Below, in pieces: positions 30,592 to 40,640 of a DNA stretch of 64,000 bases (positions are counted from its first letter, which is position 1; every line of letters begins with the position of its first letter). The notes under the pieces are model-generated. The model was not told where the DNA came from. It ran no database searches and saw only the letters and a list, made by a program, of their open reading frames with translations. The stretch is taken from assembly GCA_030144725.1 (NCBI GenBank), contig JASKMD010000010.1:527157-591156 (forward strand), written 5' to 3'. The position numbers were made by a program, and so were the translations under genes. Source of the DNA: Haematococcus lacustris. Its lineage: Eukaryota; Chlorophyta; Chlorophyceae; Chlamydomonadales; Haematococcaceae.

Positions 30592-30780
30592 CCCTCCTTC
30601 TCACAAGGACAACACTATGTGGCCATGTCCCGTGTGGGACAGGCCTCAGGTGTTAGCGTCATGCTTGCGCACCTACGCCCAGCACGTGCCCCACCCAATG
30701 GGGCGTTATACACGGACAATGTGGTGTACACCGAAGTGTTCGATGCCTTGCGTGCTGCCGACACTAACGAGAATTGGTAA
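30592..30780 (+). pseudogene. Last exon of a Helitron/PIF1-type helicase (remnant)
   Basis: After a pyrimidine-rich acceptor (CTTCTTGCCCAG) the frame reads PSFSQGQHYVAMSRVGQASG and ends ADTNENW with TAA at 30778-30780 (62 codons). GQxYVAxSRV is the conserved C-terminal helicase motif (motif VI) of PIF1-like and Helitron helicases, with the RV followed by the usual G-rich turn. No upstream helicase motifs are seen in the preceding kilobase, which holds low-complexity sequence, so this is a 3' fragment. Possible Helitron end features nearby: an inverted repeat GGCGGTT/AACCGCC (30983-31011) and a CTAG at 31031-31034, not convincing on their own. Confidence 0.65.
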
Positions 30781-31400
30781 GAGCACATGTCATGCACCAC
30801 AGTTGCATTGGCACAACCAGCGACACTATGACTATACATTGTGGTCGTCATCACAGTCCCTCAGTGGCTCATAACAACATAATGGCATGATGGCATATTG
30901 GATAACCGACATATTGGTACAACATGGGGCCTGTTCCATGAGGGTTCCAACATGGGGGTTTTGCTCATTTGCTCGGATTCTCGGCGGTTGGGACAGTTCA
31001 GGGTAACCGCCTCCGTCCGCCCGGCGGCATCTAGGATGTAGCTGTGTGGTGGCACACATACATGCATGCATGTTTCCAGCACCACACTCCGGCAAATTAA
31101 GGCCTGGCTGGCTTGGAAAACTTGAGAGTTCAGCTCTGAGACTTGGTATGTAGGCTGCTGTGACCTAGGGGAGTACAAGACTCTCTCGGGCCAAAGTGTG
31201 ATTCTCACTCGGTGTCGAGTTGCTAGGCCTGGTGTGGGGCTGTGGCCCTGATTTTGGCTAAGGGAGTTGGCACCGAGTGATCAAAGTAAACTTTCATGAA
31301 ATGTGAATATGAGCCATTGTAAAGGATGGTTACAGCTGCCCAACTTAGTAGGTGGCATGCAAAAAGTCCCAGCCAGTGATGAGCTATGGCCCCTTGTAGG

Positions 31401-32172
31401 TGACCCTGCGGAGGGTCAAGTACCCCTCTTGGCCGAAGTGGGGGTGACTTGACCCTCCGCAGGGTCAGGCGTGACCCTCCGCAGGGTTTGTTGACCCTCC
31501 GCAGGGTCAGACGTGACCCTCCGCAGGGTTTTGTGACCCTCCGCAGGGTCACGTACTCCTCTTGCCCCAAGGGCGGGTGACTTGACGCACGTTTATGTGA
31601 CCCTCCGCACGTTTATGTGCACCCTCCGCACGTTTATGTGACCCTCCGCAGGGTCACCGGCGGCTCAGTTCTCTAGGCATTCCTGACCCTCCGCAGGGTC
31701 ACAACCGGCCCCCTTTCATAGGCATTCCTGACCCTGCGGAGGGTCACAGCTGGCTCACTGTCCTAGGCATACCTGACCCTGCGGAGGGTCACAGCTGGCT
31801 CACTGTCCTAGGCATACCTGACCCTCCGCAGGGTCACAACCGGTTCACTTTCCTAGGCATTTCTGACCCTGCGGAGGGTCACAACTAGCCCCCTATCCTA
31901 GGCATTTCTGACCCTGCGGAGGGTCACAACTGGCTCACTGTCCTAGGCATTCCTGACCCTCCGCAGGGTCACAACCGGTTCACTTTCCTAGGCTTTTCTG
32001 ACCCTGCGGAGGGTCACAACTGGCTCCCTTTCTTGGGCATTCCTGACCCTGCGGAGGGTCACAACCGGCTCATTTCCTAGGCATTCCTGACCCTGCGGAG
32101 GGTCACAACTAGCCCCCTTTCCTAGGCATTTCTGACCCTGCGGAGGGTCACAACTGGCTCCCTTTCCTGGGC
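31401..32172. repeat. Left palindromic array of element A
   Basis: Core TGACCCTGCGGAGGGTCA or its complement, with 7 bp inverted arms around a 4 bp centre, repeated about 18 times. The first part (31401-31660) is irregular and mixes both orientations. From 31670 a regular ~44 bp unit appears with the spacer CAACCGGCTCATTTCCTAGG. Confidence 0.9.
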
Positions 32173-32402
32173 ATACCTTACCAGGCTAACACACCAGGCA
32201 ATCCCCTACACACAATGTCACTGAGATTCACAACCAAGGCAGTCCTGAGGTACATCATGGCCCGTCAGTCATGAGATGGATTGCATGCGTCCATGGCTTG
32301 GGTTAACATTAGATGCGCTCACATGGCTGATACTGCTGCGTGACATAAACATACTTGCCCGCCTTTCCTCGCCATGTGTAATGATGATGTGCATTTGTAC
32401 AG

Positions 32403-33597
32403 GCTCAAGGTGCAAGAGGAGAACGTGGGCAGGACATGCCTGTTTGGCGAGCTGTGGATCGAGAGAGTCTTGCATGACCTGAAGTCCATCACCACCAGCG
32501 GCATTCCTGGACCCCAGCTGGATGCTCACATCGCCAAGCGGGCAGCCATGCAGAACGCCAGCTCCAAGCTGCATGACCGGACTGATCCAGATGGCCAACA
32601 GGACTACAATGCCCGCTTGAGGGACGAGGTCTTCGTTGATGGGCAGCAGGCCTTGCTGTTGGGTGCAGGCAGCACAGTGTGCCCGCTGCCAAACAGCCCA
32701 GGTGCCATGGTGCAGGGCTGCATCAAAGCAGTGGAAGATGTGCGCGCCAGTGACGAGAACACCCCATGGCGGACTCACCATGTCAAGCGCCTGTTTGCTG
32801 AGCCTCTGACCCCTGAGGAGGCTGAGGAGGAGGCAAGAGAGGCTCCACGGGTGGCCGGCCCTGCAGCTGTGGATCCAGTGCGGTACTACCAGCGTGCAGA
32901 GTGCAATGGCACAACTGTGCTCAGCAGCGTGTACAAACGGCCATTCAAGCGCAACAGCACTTGGGCCAGCATGCCATTCAGGACAAGCAGTGACACCATC
33001 GTCATTTGGGCCGGCCATGTGCAGTTCTGGGTCCGTCTAGAGCACCCCAAGCTGCCTGGGGTGTACCTACGCCTAGCAGTCAGCCGCATCTTCTTGACCC
33101 GCCCAACGTCTCACCCCTCATGTTTTGCTGCAACAGGCCAGGCTGTACCCCGACCACAGCAGGTGGCTGCAGCAGGAGCCGGAGCAGGAGCAGGAGCAGG
33201 AGCAGCAGGGGAACAGCAAACTGGCGACCAGGCTGGCGATCAAGGGGAACAGCAGGCTGGCGACCAGGATGCAGCAGGTGTTGCAGGGCCCAGCGGCGTT
33301 GGCGGAGCCCAGCAGCACAGGCCAGCAGTAGCAGCGGAGGCAGCCGGCACAGGTGGACCCAGGAAGTCCAGGAGATTGGCGGCTAATGCATCCCAGCGGC
33401 AGGCTAACCCAGCACGACCTGCAGTGGCTCAGCCTCGGCCTTCAGCCTTGGGGGGCATGCATAAGGGGTATGGAGATGAGCACTGGTACATGTTCGAGGC
33501 TAACAGAATCCACACCGTGTTTGTGTGCAGCTTTGAGGATGGAGAGGGGTATGGCCGCATGTATTTTGTGCCAGCAAACAGCCTCAGCCGCAGCTAG
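32403..33597 (+). CDS. Transposase-like C-terminal exon, element A
   Basis: An acceptor (CATTTGTACAG) ends at 32402; the exon then reads LKVQEENVGRTCLFGELWIE on to TAG 33595-33597, about 398 residues. The first part (GELWIERVLHDLKSITTSG then AHIAKRAAMQNA) has the pattern of the helical segment that follows the catalytic domain in TNP2/CACTA-type transposases. The second part (VRYYQRAECNG, GHVQFWVRLEHP, LRLAVSRIF) is shared with the gene at 25328-26047. A Gly/Ala/Gln repeat linker and a basic RKSRRLA patch precede the last block, EHWYMFEANRIHTVFVCSFE. No catalytic Asp/Glu region is present upstream within the element, only ~230 bp of spacer and the array, so the gene is a 3' remnant and the element non-autonomous. 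The CACTA assignment is inference. Confidence 0.55.
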
Positions 33598-33842
33598 GGA
33601 CACATCGGCTAAGGCACATGAGCTGCAGACATCATCATAGCACAGATAGCAACTTACATAAGCTGAGATAGCCATATGACACGACATGGAACATGATGCA
33701 TAATACAGGACATGTGTTTCACAACATGATGCACCATCCATCACAAGATTGGATCTATTGATGAGATAGAATAGCCTGAGTGAATAGAGCGATGAAGCAT
33801 TGCATGGGTTGTCAAGCATGATTAAGATGTGCACAAGGTTTG

Positions 33843-34456
33843 GTGACCCTCCGCAGGGTCAGAAATGCCTAGGAAAGGGGGCCGGTTGTGACCCTCCGCA
33901 GGGTCAGAAATGCCTAGGAAATGAGCCGGTTGTGACCCTCCGCAGGGTCAGGAATGCCTAGGAATTGAGCCATCGGTGACCCTCCGCAGGGTCAGAAATG
34001 CCTAGGAAATGAGCCGGTTGTGACCCTCCGCAGGGTCAGATATGCCTAGGAAATGAGCCGGCTGTGACCCTCCGCAGGGTCAGGAATGCCTAGGAAATGA
34101 GCCATCGGTGACCCTCCGCAGGGTCAGAAATGCCTAGGAAATGAGCCGGCTGTGACCCTCCGCAGGGTCAGAAATGCCTAGGAAATGAGCCGGTTGTGAC
34201 CCTCCGCAGGGTCAGAAATGCCCAGGAAATGAGCCGGACGTGACCCTCCGCAGGGTCAGGAATGCCTAGGAAATGAGCCATCGGTGACCCTCCGCAGGGT
34301 CAGAAATGCCTAGGAAATGAGCCGGAGGTGACCCTCCGCAGGGTCAGAAATGCCTAGGAAGCGAGCCTAGCGGTGACCCTCCGCAGGGTCAGGCCTGACC
34401 CTGCGGAGGGTCACACTGACCCTGCGGAGAATATGTGCGAACCTGCGGAGGGTCAC
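33843..34456. repeat. Right palindromic array of element A
   Basis: About 13 units of ~43-44 bp with core TGACCCTCCGCAGGGTCA and spacer GAAATGCCTAGGAAATGAGC, the inverse of the left array. The last units (34396-34456) flip orientation. Confidence 0.9.
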
Positions 34457-34594
34457 ACTAAAACCGCGATTACAGCTCAACCACTTCGAGTTAGACGGAG
34501 TTATTGACGGCGATGGGTCGCCCTTGCGATGGGCTATCCGCGGTATACCTCAGCGGAAACTGCCGTCTCGGCCTTAATTACCCGGAGTGCATCC

Positions 34595-35855
34595 CTCCGA
34601 GCCCATCGTCCATCCATTCTTTTGGCTTCAGCTTGTATGGACATGCCCCTTGCTCTCTGAATCATTTGCATATGTCAGTGGCAGCAAATTGTGATGGATT
34701 GACTTGAAACCTGGTACACATCATTCCCTCGGAGATGCTAGAATGAAGCTGAAAGGATGAACCGAGGAACAACCGGGGTGAGGAGATACAGAAAGTGTTG
34801 TACGTCAAAAGAAGTCTAGCATGTTGCACTACATTCTGCATTTTCGTGTTTTCTGCGTTTTCATCGTTTCAACCCAAGCATTGCTGTGATACAAACAATA
34901 CCTGTGGACCTCATTGCCAATCTTGGCCTTGCACACCTGCACGCAGCTAGTTACCTCTGTAACTCAATACTGTATCGACCATCAACAGCATCGATTGTTT
35001 AGGAGATAGTTAGGGCGTTGAAACCATGATGACAAATGGGAGCCATCCATTTGCAATGTAATGTACCATTTGGTGACACTATTAATTCAGTAACCTCCAC
35101 GCGTGGTACTCGACCTCCTGCATCCCGACCCTGCCACCACCTCGCCTGCACTCTTGCCATCCTAGGTCTGTAGCTGTATGGTGTCATGCATGTATACTCG
35201 GTCATGAGGGGATGGCAAGGTGCCACCCTCCAGGCCAATGTCCTCTCCTTAAATGCACATGAGCCTGAGGAGCATGTTCCCGCATGCGGTACTGAGTTTC
35301 ATTTTTATAGCTGGTGGTAAGTGTCCATGGACGTACGTGTGTGGCTGTCACTCAAGGCAGCAGACTGTGTGTGGGGGGGCTCCTGCTGAGTGATTGCTGG
35401 TGCAAGGCTCTGACCACCTCTTGGCAGCCACCGACACCGTCTACTAACCTGATCGTTGGCTTGCTGACATGGGAAGGCTGATAGCATTGCAGGAGCGCAA
35501 AGTGGGACCATGTCTAACAGGGGCTGATGCCCAGCTGGTGCAGGGATGTGACCCGTGCACATCGTACTCAGTGTGGTGCTGTTGCTACTGCTACAGAGAG
35601 AGAGAGCCCGTCAACCCCAAGCTGACTGCACCGGTGTGCCCTTTGCCACTGAGCCCACATTTACATGTGGCCATGCGACACAATTGTACCACAGACCCCA
35701 ACCAGACTACAACCACACAGGCAAATTAGTGCGGATATTCGTCATCCTAGGGGGGTAGTTTTTTGATGCGGTTCGCCTCGGATTGTCCTTGCGACTCCAA
35801 CGCCACTTGACGCTTGTTGAAATTTTGAGTATGTGAGCAGTTGGAGTGTAGGTAC
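34595..35855. other. Spacer, no gene seen
   Basis: Lower GC than most of the window. No recognisable protein. A 67-codon frame at 35555-35758 has a hydrophobic start and a Cys/His-containing tail (CGHATQLYHRPQPDYNHTG) but no family match. A GAGAGAGAG run lies near 35597. Confidence 0.35.
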
Positions 35856-35959
35856 CTACAGTACTGTAGACATCTACAGTACTGTAGATGTCTACAGTAC
35901 TGTAGATGTCTACAGTACTGTAAATGTCTACAGTACTGTAGAGGTCTACAGTACTGTAG
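35856..35959. repeat. Six CTACAGTACTGTAG palindromes
   Basis: Six perfect 14 bp palindromes at an exact 18 bp period with 4 bp spacers (ACAT, ATGT, AGGT). Confidence 0.9.
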
Positions 35960-36662
35960 GTCAGATTTGACAAGGTCTCTTGTAAATAGGGTATCATGTT
36001 GTTCTCCACATTCAAACCACCATTTGCTACCGCGATTGCACCTTCAGCTTCTGCGTGCTATCAATAGTGGGAGGCGTCGAAGCGTAGGCCCGCAAGCTCG
36101 ATATGGGTATTTGTGCCGAAAGTTGTGTCCACGCAATAAGGTCGCCATAGGGAGCTACATACATACGTGTAAGGTCTAAGGCCGGGGCCCGTCTCTATCG
36201 CAAGCTAGGTCCGTTCTGTCGGTTGTACTGGGTAGCTCGGCTTGCAAGCTCCCGCAAAGCTGTGGATGTTGATGATGCCCCGCAATCACAACAACCTCCT
36301 GCACCGCACCCTCCCGTGTAATATCGAGTGCGGCAGAGATTGCCCCAAAAGTTGTTTGCGGTTGGCCATCAACCATCCATCATTACATATAACCTCACAT
36401 CATTACATCATGACTCTTAGCCTACATCATTACATCACCACTTGTGTTCCTAACACAAGGGCTAGGCTCAGGATCGGTAACGAATCCTAGAGGCTGAGTA
36501 GGGCTGGGCAGGGCTGGGCTGGGCTGGGCAACATAGGCACGCTTTGTTGTCAGCGCATTTGCATAGCACTGTCGGGATAGCAAACGAGCTTGGGCTACAT
36601 TGAGATGTTCCTGCATGGGGGCGAAGGGGGCATGGGGGTTAAGGATGCATGGGGGGAAGGCA
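35960..36662. other. Spacer inside element C
   Basis: No supported gene. Contains three direct repeats of CATCATTACAT (36379-36436) and a GGGCTGGGCA stretch near 36510. A frame through 35841-36179 ends in a basic segment (GRRRSVGPQARYGYLCRKLC) but starts in the palindrome array and is probably chance. Confidence 0.35.
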
Positions 36663-37360
36663 CCTACAGTACTGTAGACATCTACAGTACTGTAGACACC
36701 TACAGTACTGTAGACACCTACAGTACTGTAGACATCTACAGTACTGTAGACATCTACAGTACTGTAGACCCCTACAGTACTGTAGGTGTCTACAGTACTG
36801 TAGGGGTCTACAGTACTGTAGACCCCTACAGTACTGTAGACCCCTACAGTACTGTAGACCCCTACAGTACTGTAGACCCCTACAGTACTGTAGACCCCTA
36901 CAGTACTGTAGACCCCTACAGTACTGTAGACACCTACAGTACTGTAGACCCCTACAGTACTGTAGACACCTACAGTACTGTAGACCCCTACAGTACTGTA
37001 GACACCTACAGTACTGTAGACCCCTACAGTACTGTAGACCCCTACAGTACTGTAGACCCCTACAGTACTGTAGACACCTACAGTACTGTAGACCCCTACA
37101 GTACTGTAGACACCTACAGTACTGTAGACCCCTACAGTACTGTAGACACCTACAGTACTGTAGACATCTACAGTACTGTAGACACCCACAGTACTGTAGA
37201 CACCTACAGTACTGTAGACCCCTACAGTACTGTAGACCCCTACAGTACTGTAGACCCCTACAGTACTGTAGACATCTACAGTACTGTAGACACCCACAGT
37301 ACTGTAGACATCTACAGTACTGTAGACACCCACAGTACTGTAGACACCTACAGTACTGTA
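36663..37360. repeat. Main CTACAGTACTGTAG array, 39 units
   Basis: Thirty-nine palindromes at 18 bp period (698 bp). Because the core is self-complementary, both strands are open and both read as YSTVD/YSTVG repeats, an artefact rather than a gene. Spacers alternate between ACAC, ACCC and ACAT. Confidence 0.95.
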
Positions 37361-37362
37361 GG

Positions 37363-37949
37363 CAGCAGCAGCATGGGTGGCAGCAGCAGCAGGGGGGGGG
37401 GCAGCAGCAGCAGCAGTAGGGGGGGGTAGCAGCAGCAGCAGTAGGGGGGGTAGCAGCAGCAGCAGTAGGGGGGTAGCAGCAGCAGCAGCAGGGGCAGCAG
37501 CAGCAGCAGCAGCAGTGGCAGCAGCAGCAGCAGTAGGGGGGGCAGCAGCAGCAGTAGGGGGGGCAGCAGCAGCAGCAGTAGGGGGGTAGCAGCAGCAGCA
37601 GTAGGGGCAGCAGCAGCAGCAGCAGTGGCAGCAGCAGCAGCAGTAGGGGGGGCAGCAGCAGCAGCAGTAGGGGGGTAGCAGCAGCAGCAGTAGGGGCAGC
37701 AGCAGCAGCAGCAGTGGCAGCAGCAGCAGCAGTAGGGGGGGCAGCAGCAGCAGCAGTAGGGGGGTAGCAGCAGCAGCAGTAGGGGCAGCAGCAGCAGCAG
37801 CAGTGGCAGCAGCAGCAGCAGCAGTGGCAGCAGCAGCAGCAGTAGGGGGGGCAGCAGCAGCAGCAGTAGGGGGGTAGCAGCAGCAGCAGTAGGGGCAGCA
37901 GCAGCAGCAGCAGTGGCAGCAGCAGCAGCAGCAGTGGCAGCAGCAGCAG
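37363..37949. repeat. GCA/GTA-G compound minisatellite
   Basis: GCAGCAGCAGCAGTAGGGGGG-type units with higher-order periods near 33 and 100 bp. Long frames on both strands (poly-Ser/Gly, poly-Leu/Ala, poly-Cys) are products of the repeat. Confidence 0.9.
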
Positions 37950-37989
37950 ATATAGTAGGGGCACTGTAGCACTTACCTACCTTTTGGCT

Positions 37990-38335
37990 GCTGAGTGAAG
38001 GGGGGGGGAGTGGAAGAGTGAAGGCGGGGAGGGGAGGTAGATGTGGAAGGCGGGAGGTGGGAGGCAGGGAGGCGGGAGACGGGGAGGCGGGAGGCAGGGA
38101 GGCGGGAGGTGGGGAGGCGGGAGGCTCAACCGGGTTGGGCTGGGCGGGGGTGGGTTGGGGTGGGGGCATGGGTTGGGGTGGGTGGGGGCATGGGTGGGGG
38201 GCATGGGTTGGGGTGGGTGGGGGCATGGGTGGGGGTGGGGGCGGGGGAGGGAGCGGGGGCGGGGGCGGGGGCGGGGGCGGGGGCGGGGGCGGGGGCGGGG
38301 GCGGGGGCGGGGGCGGGGGCGGGGGAGGATGAATT
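37990..38335. repeat. G-rich repeats ending in a (GGGGGC)n microsatellite
   Basis: GGCGGGAGG and GGGGTGGGGGCATGG units, then ~14 pure GGGGGC hexamers (about 38240-38327). Strong G-quadruplex potential on the plus strand. Confidence 0.9.
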
Positions 38336-38359
38336 GGGAGGGGGTGGTTGTATAGGGAA

Positions 38360-39400
38360 AGTGGAGGGGAGGTGACCCATCAGACCTGCAACCAAGGGGC
38401 GTGCACGCGCGGTAGGGTGACCAGGCTGGGCACTGTGTTAGCTATCACCGTGGCCTTACCTTTGTGGTCCTCCTGGCCTCCTACCTGCTCACACCAGGCA
38501 ACATATCCCATGCGCCAGTGGGGTGGGACTGCGGTGGGGAGTGTAGGGTTTAGGGAAGGGAAGGTGGGGTGAGGTGGGGGTTGCGATGCCACGTCAATCG
38601 AAGGGTGGGAGAGGGGAAGGGTAGGCTTGACAAGTATGGGAGGGGAGAGGGAGGGAGAGGGGGAAGGGAGGGGTGGGAAGAGGGTGGGTGGGGTGGGCTT
38701 TCTCCTGGCTGCTGGGATGTCAGGGGAGAGGTGACGGGGAGGAAGAGGGGGAAGGGAAGGGGAGGTCCATGGGGAGGGCGAGAGAAGTGGGGAGCGCATT
38801 GATAGTCTCACGTGTAGGCGCACAAGACCTGCGGCAATGATGTGACGATTTGTGTAACGAAGCAAACATTGGACATGGGTACTAGATGCACTCACCATTA
38901 GAGTAGGGAGATGTAGAGCTGGCAGATGGAGGGGCAGGTGTAGCAGCCCTCCATTACAACCCACCTTCCTTTGTCCTCACCTCAGTAGGAAGTGCAGGGT
39001 GGGAGAGTAGGGTTGGGCTGGGCTGGGCTGGGCTGGGCTGGGCTGGGCTGGGCTGGGCTGGGCTGGGCTGGGCTGGGCTGGGCTGGGCTGGGCTGGGCTG
39101 GGCTGGGCTGGGCTGGGCTGGGCTGGGCTGGGCTGGGCTGGGCTGGGCTGGGCTGCAACACAAGGGAGGCAACAGTGGGAACGTTGTGGGAGGTGATGAA
39201 ATGGTGGTGGTGGTGGTGGTGGTGGTGGTGGTGAGGGGGACTGGGAGGGGGTGGTGAACAGGGAGGTACTAGGCGTGATTGTAAGGCCTGCAGCAACCAG
39301 GTGTGGTAGCGGTTAGGCTGGATACTAAGGGCTATGCTGCGCAATGCTAGCTCCTTCTAAGCTCTTACCTTGGTCCTAAGCTTTTACCATGGTCCGTCTG
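38360..39400 (-). other. Minus-strand exon/intron modules with conserved short introns (element C)
   Basis: Three intron-like segments with GT-AG ends lie at 38386-38459 (74 nt), 38829-38895 (67 nt) and 39288-39368 (81 nt) on the minus strand. The first and third contain CCCAGCCT or CCAGCCTAACCGCTA and end in TTGCAG or CTGCAG before GTCTGATGG-like or GCC sequence, closely matching the introns of element B. An exon-like stretch reads VPPHWRMGYVAWCEQVGGQE. The other exon-like parts are microsatellite: GGGCT repeats at 39010-39155, GGT at 39200-39232, and G-rich tracts. It may be a fast-evolving element gene with expanded exons; no known domain. Confidence 0.35.
39010..39155. repeat. (GGGCT)n microsatellite
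   Basis: About 29 perfect pentamers. Open in all frames on both strands for that reason. Confidence 0.97.
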
Positions 39401-39479
39401 GCATCTTCGCTGCTCACAACACGTTGCACCTGCCTTGCGTTGGTGCATCAATGCTTGCGATAATTGCGGAGAATCGTTG

Positions 39480-39600
39480 CGAGGAAACTGGCCGCGAGGC
39501 TAGCTGCGATGCTGGCTGCGAGGCTGGCTGCGAGGCTGGCTGCGAAACTGGCTGCGAGGCTGGCTGCGAGGAAAATGGCTGCGAGGCTGGCTGCGAGGTG
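39480..39600. repeat. GGCTGCGAG minisatellite
   Basis: About nine units of GCTGGCTGCGAG (12 bp). The plus frame reads as Glu-Ala-Gly-Cys repeats (EAGCEAGCE); no signal peptide or context supports a gene. Confidence 0.85.
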
Positions 39601-39644
39601 AGATCCTCGCACCGAGCTGCCTCACAGGTATGCTTCTGCGCTGC

Positions 39645-39846
39645 TGGACCAGCTGTGTGGCCGCGAGGTTGATTGCCGAGTATGTGGCTGCGAGTATGGG
39701 CTAGATGTGGCTGCGAGTATGGGTAACCTCGTGCGATGCCATCTGTGGACCAGCTGTGTGGCCGCGAGGTTGATTGCCGAGTATGTGGCTGCGAGTATGG
39801 GCTAGATGCGGCTGCGAGTATGGGTAACCTCGTGCGATGCCATCGC
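39645..39846. repeat. Tandem duplication of a 101 bp unit
   Basis: 39645-39745 and 39746-39846 are nearly identical; the unit starts TGGACCAGCTGTGTGGCCGC and ends GTGCGATGCCATC. Confidence 0.9.
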
Positions 39847-39938
39847 TGCAATACCGGCTACACGATGCTGCGACTAAGTGTTGGACGGATGCCTTGAATG
39901 CAAGTGAGATGTTCAGAATTTTTCTAAGTGCTTAAAGG

Positions 39939-40640
39939 CTACAGTACTGTAGACATCTACAGTACTGTAGATGTCTACAGTACTGTAGATGTCTACAGTA
40001 CTGTAAATGGTCTCTCGAGGTACCTCGAGGTACCTCGAGGTACTGTAGATGTCTACAGTACTGTAGATGTCTACAGTACTGTAGATGTCTACAGTACTGT
40101 AGATGTCTACAGTACTGTAGATGTCTACAGTACTGTAGATGTCTACAGTACTGTAGATGTCTACAGTACTGTAGATGTCTACAGTACTGTAAATGGTCTC
40201 TCGAGGTACCTCGAGGTACCTCGAGGTACTGTAGATGTTTACAGTACTGTAGATGTCAACAGTACTGTAGATGTCTACAGTACTGTAGATGTCAACAGTA
40301 CTGTAGATGTCTACAGTACTGTAGATGTCTACAGTACTGTAAATGGTCTCTCGAGGTACCTCGAGGTACCTCGAGGTACTGTAGATGTCTACAGTACTGT
40401 AGATGTCTACAGTACTGTAGATGTCTACAGTACTGTAGGTGTCTACAGTACTGTAGAGGTCTACAGTACTGTAGACATCTACAGTACTGTAAGTGGTCTC
40501 TCGAGGTACCTCGAGGTACCTACAGTACTGTAGATGTCTACAGTACTGTAGATGTCTACAGTACTGTAGATGTCTACAGTACTGTAAGTGGTCTCTCGCG
40601 AGGTACCCCGACAGTACTGTAGACACCTACAGTACTGTAG
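39939..40640. repeat. Right CTACAGTACTGTAG array with CTCGAGGTAC interludes
   Basis: Palindrome units at 18 bp period with ATGT spacers are broken four times by a GGTCTCTCGAGGTACC block in which CTCGAGGTAC repeats two or three times. This gives a higher-order structure. A few units carry CAACAGTACTG variants. Confidence 0.92.

Larger units (their letters stand above)
31083..34594. mobile_element. DNA element bordered by TGACCCTCCGCAGGGTCA arrays (element A)
   Basis: Two palindromic arrays (31401-32172 and 33843-34456) flank one gene (32403-33597). The ~44 bp unit of the left array is the reverse complement of the unit of the right array, spacers included, so the arrays are terminal inverted repeats. 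Outside the arrays are unique ends shared with element B at 41238-44786: left CTGAGACTTGGTATGTAGGC (starting near 31138) and right CGATTACAGCTCAACCAC, CTCGGCCTTA and GAGTGCATCC (34468-34594). The exact termini and any target duplication are not resolved. Confidence 0.65.

Noticed and set aside
31401..34456. CRISPR-like array, because of regularly spaced palindromic repeats
   Set aside because: Spacers are themselves repeated, the arrays are inverted around a transposase-like gene, and the DNA is eukaryotic with spliced genes.
36422..37972. 516-codon minus-strand frame of YSTVG repeats and Leu/Ala runs
   Set aside because: It is produced by the CTACAGTACTGTAG palindromes and GCA repeats. The opposite strand and other frames are open too, and there is no start context or domain.
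38986..39344. Poly Pro-Ala-Gln-Pro-Ser frames over the GGGCT microsatellite
   Set aside because: Pure pentamer repeat is open in every frame.
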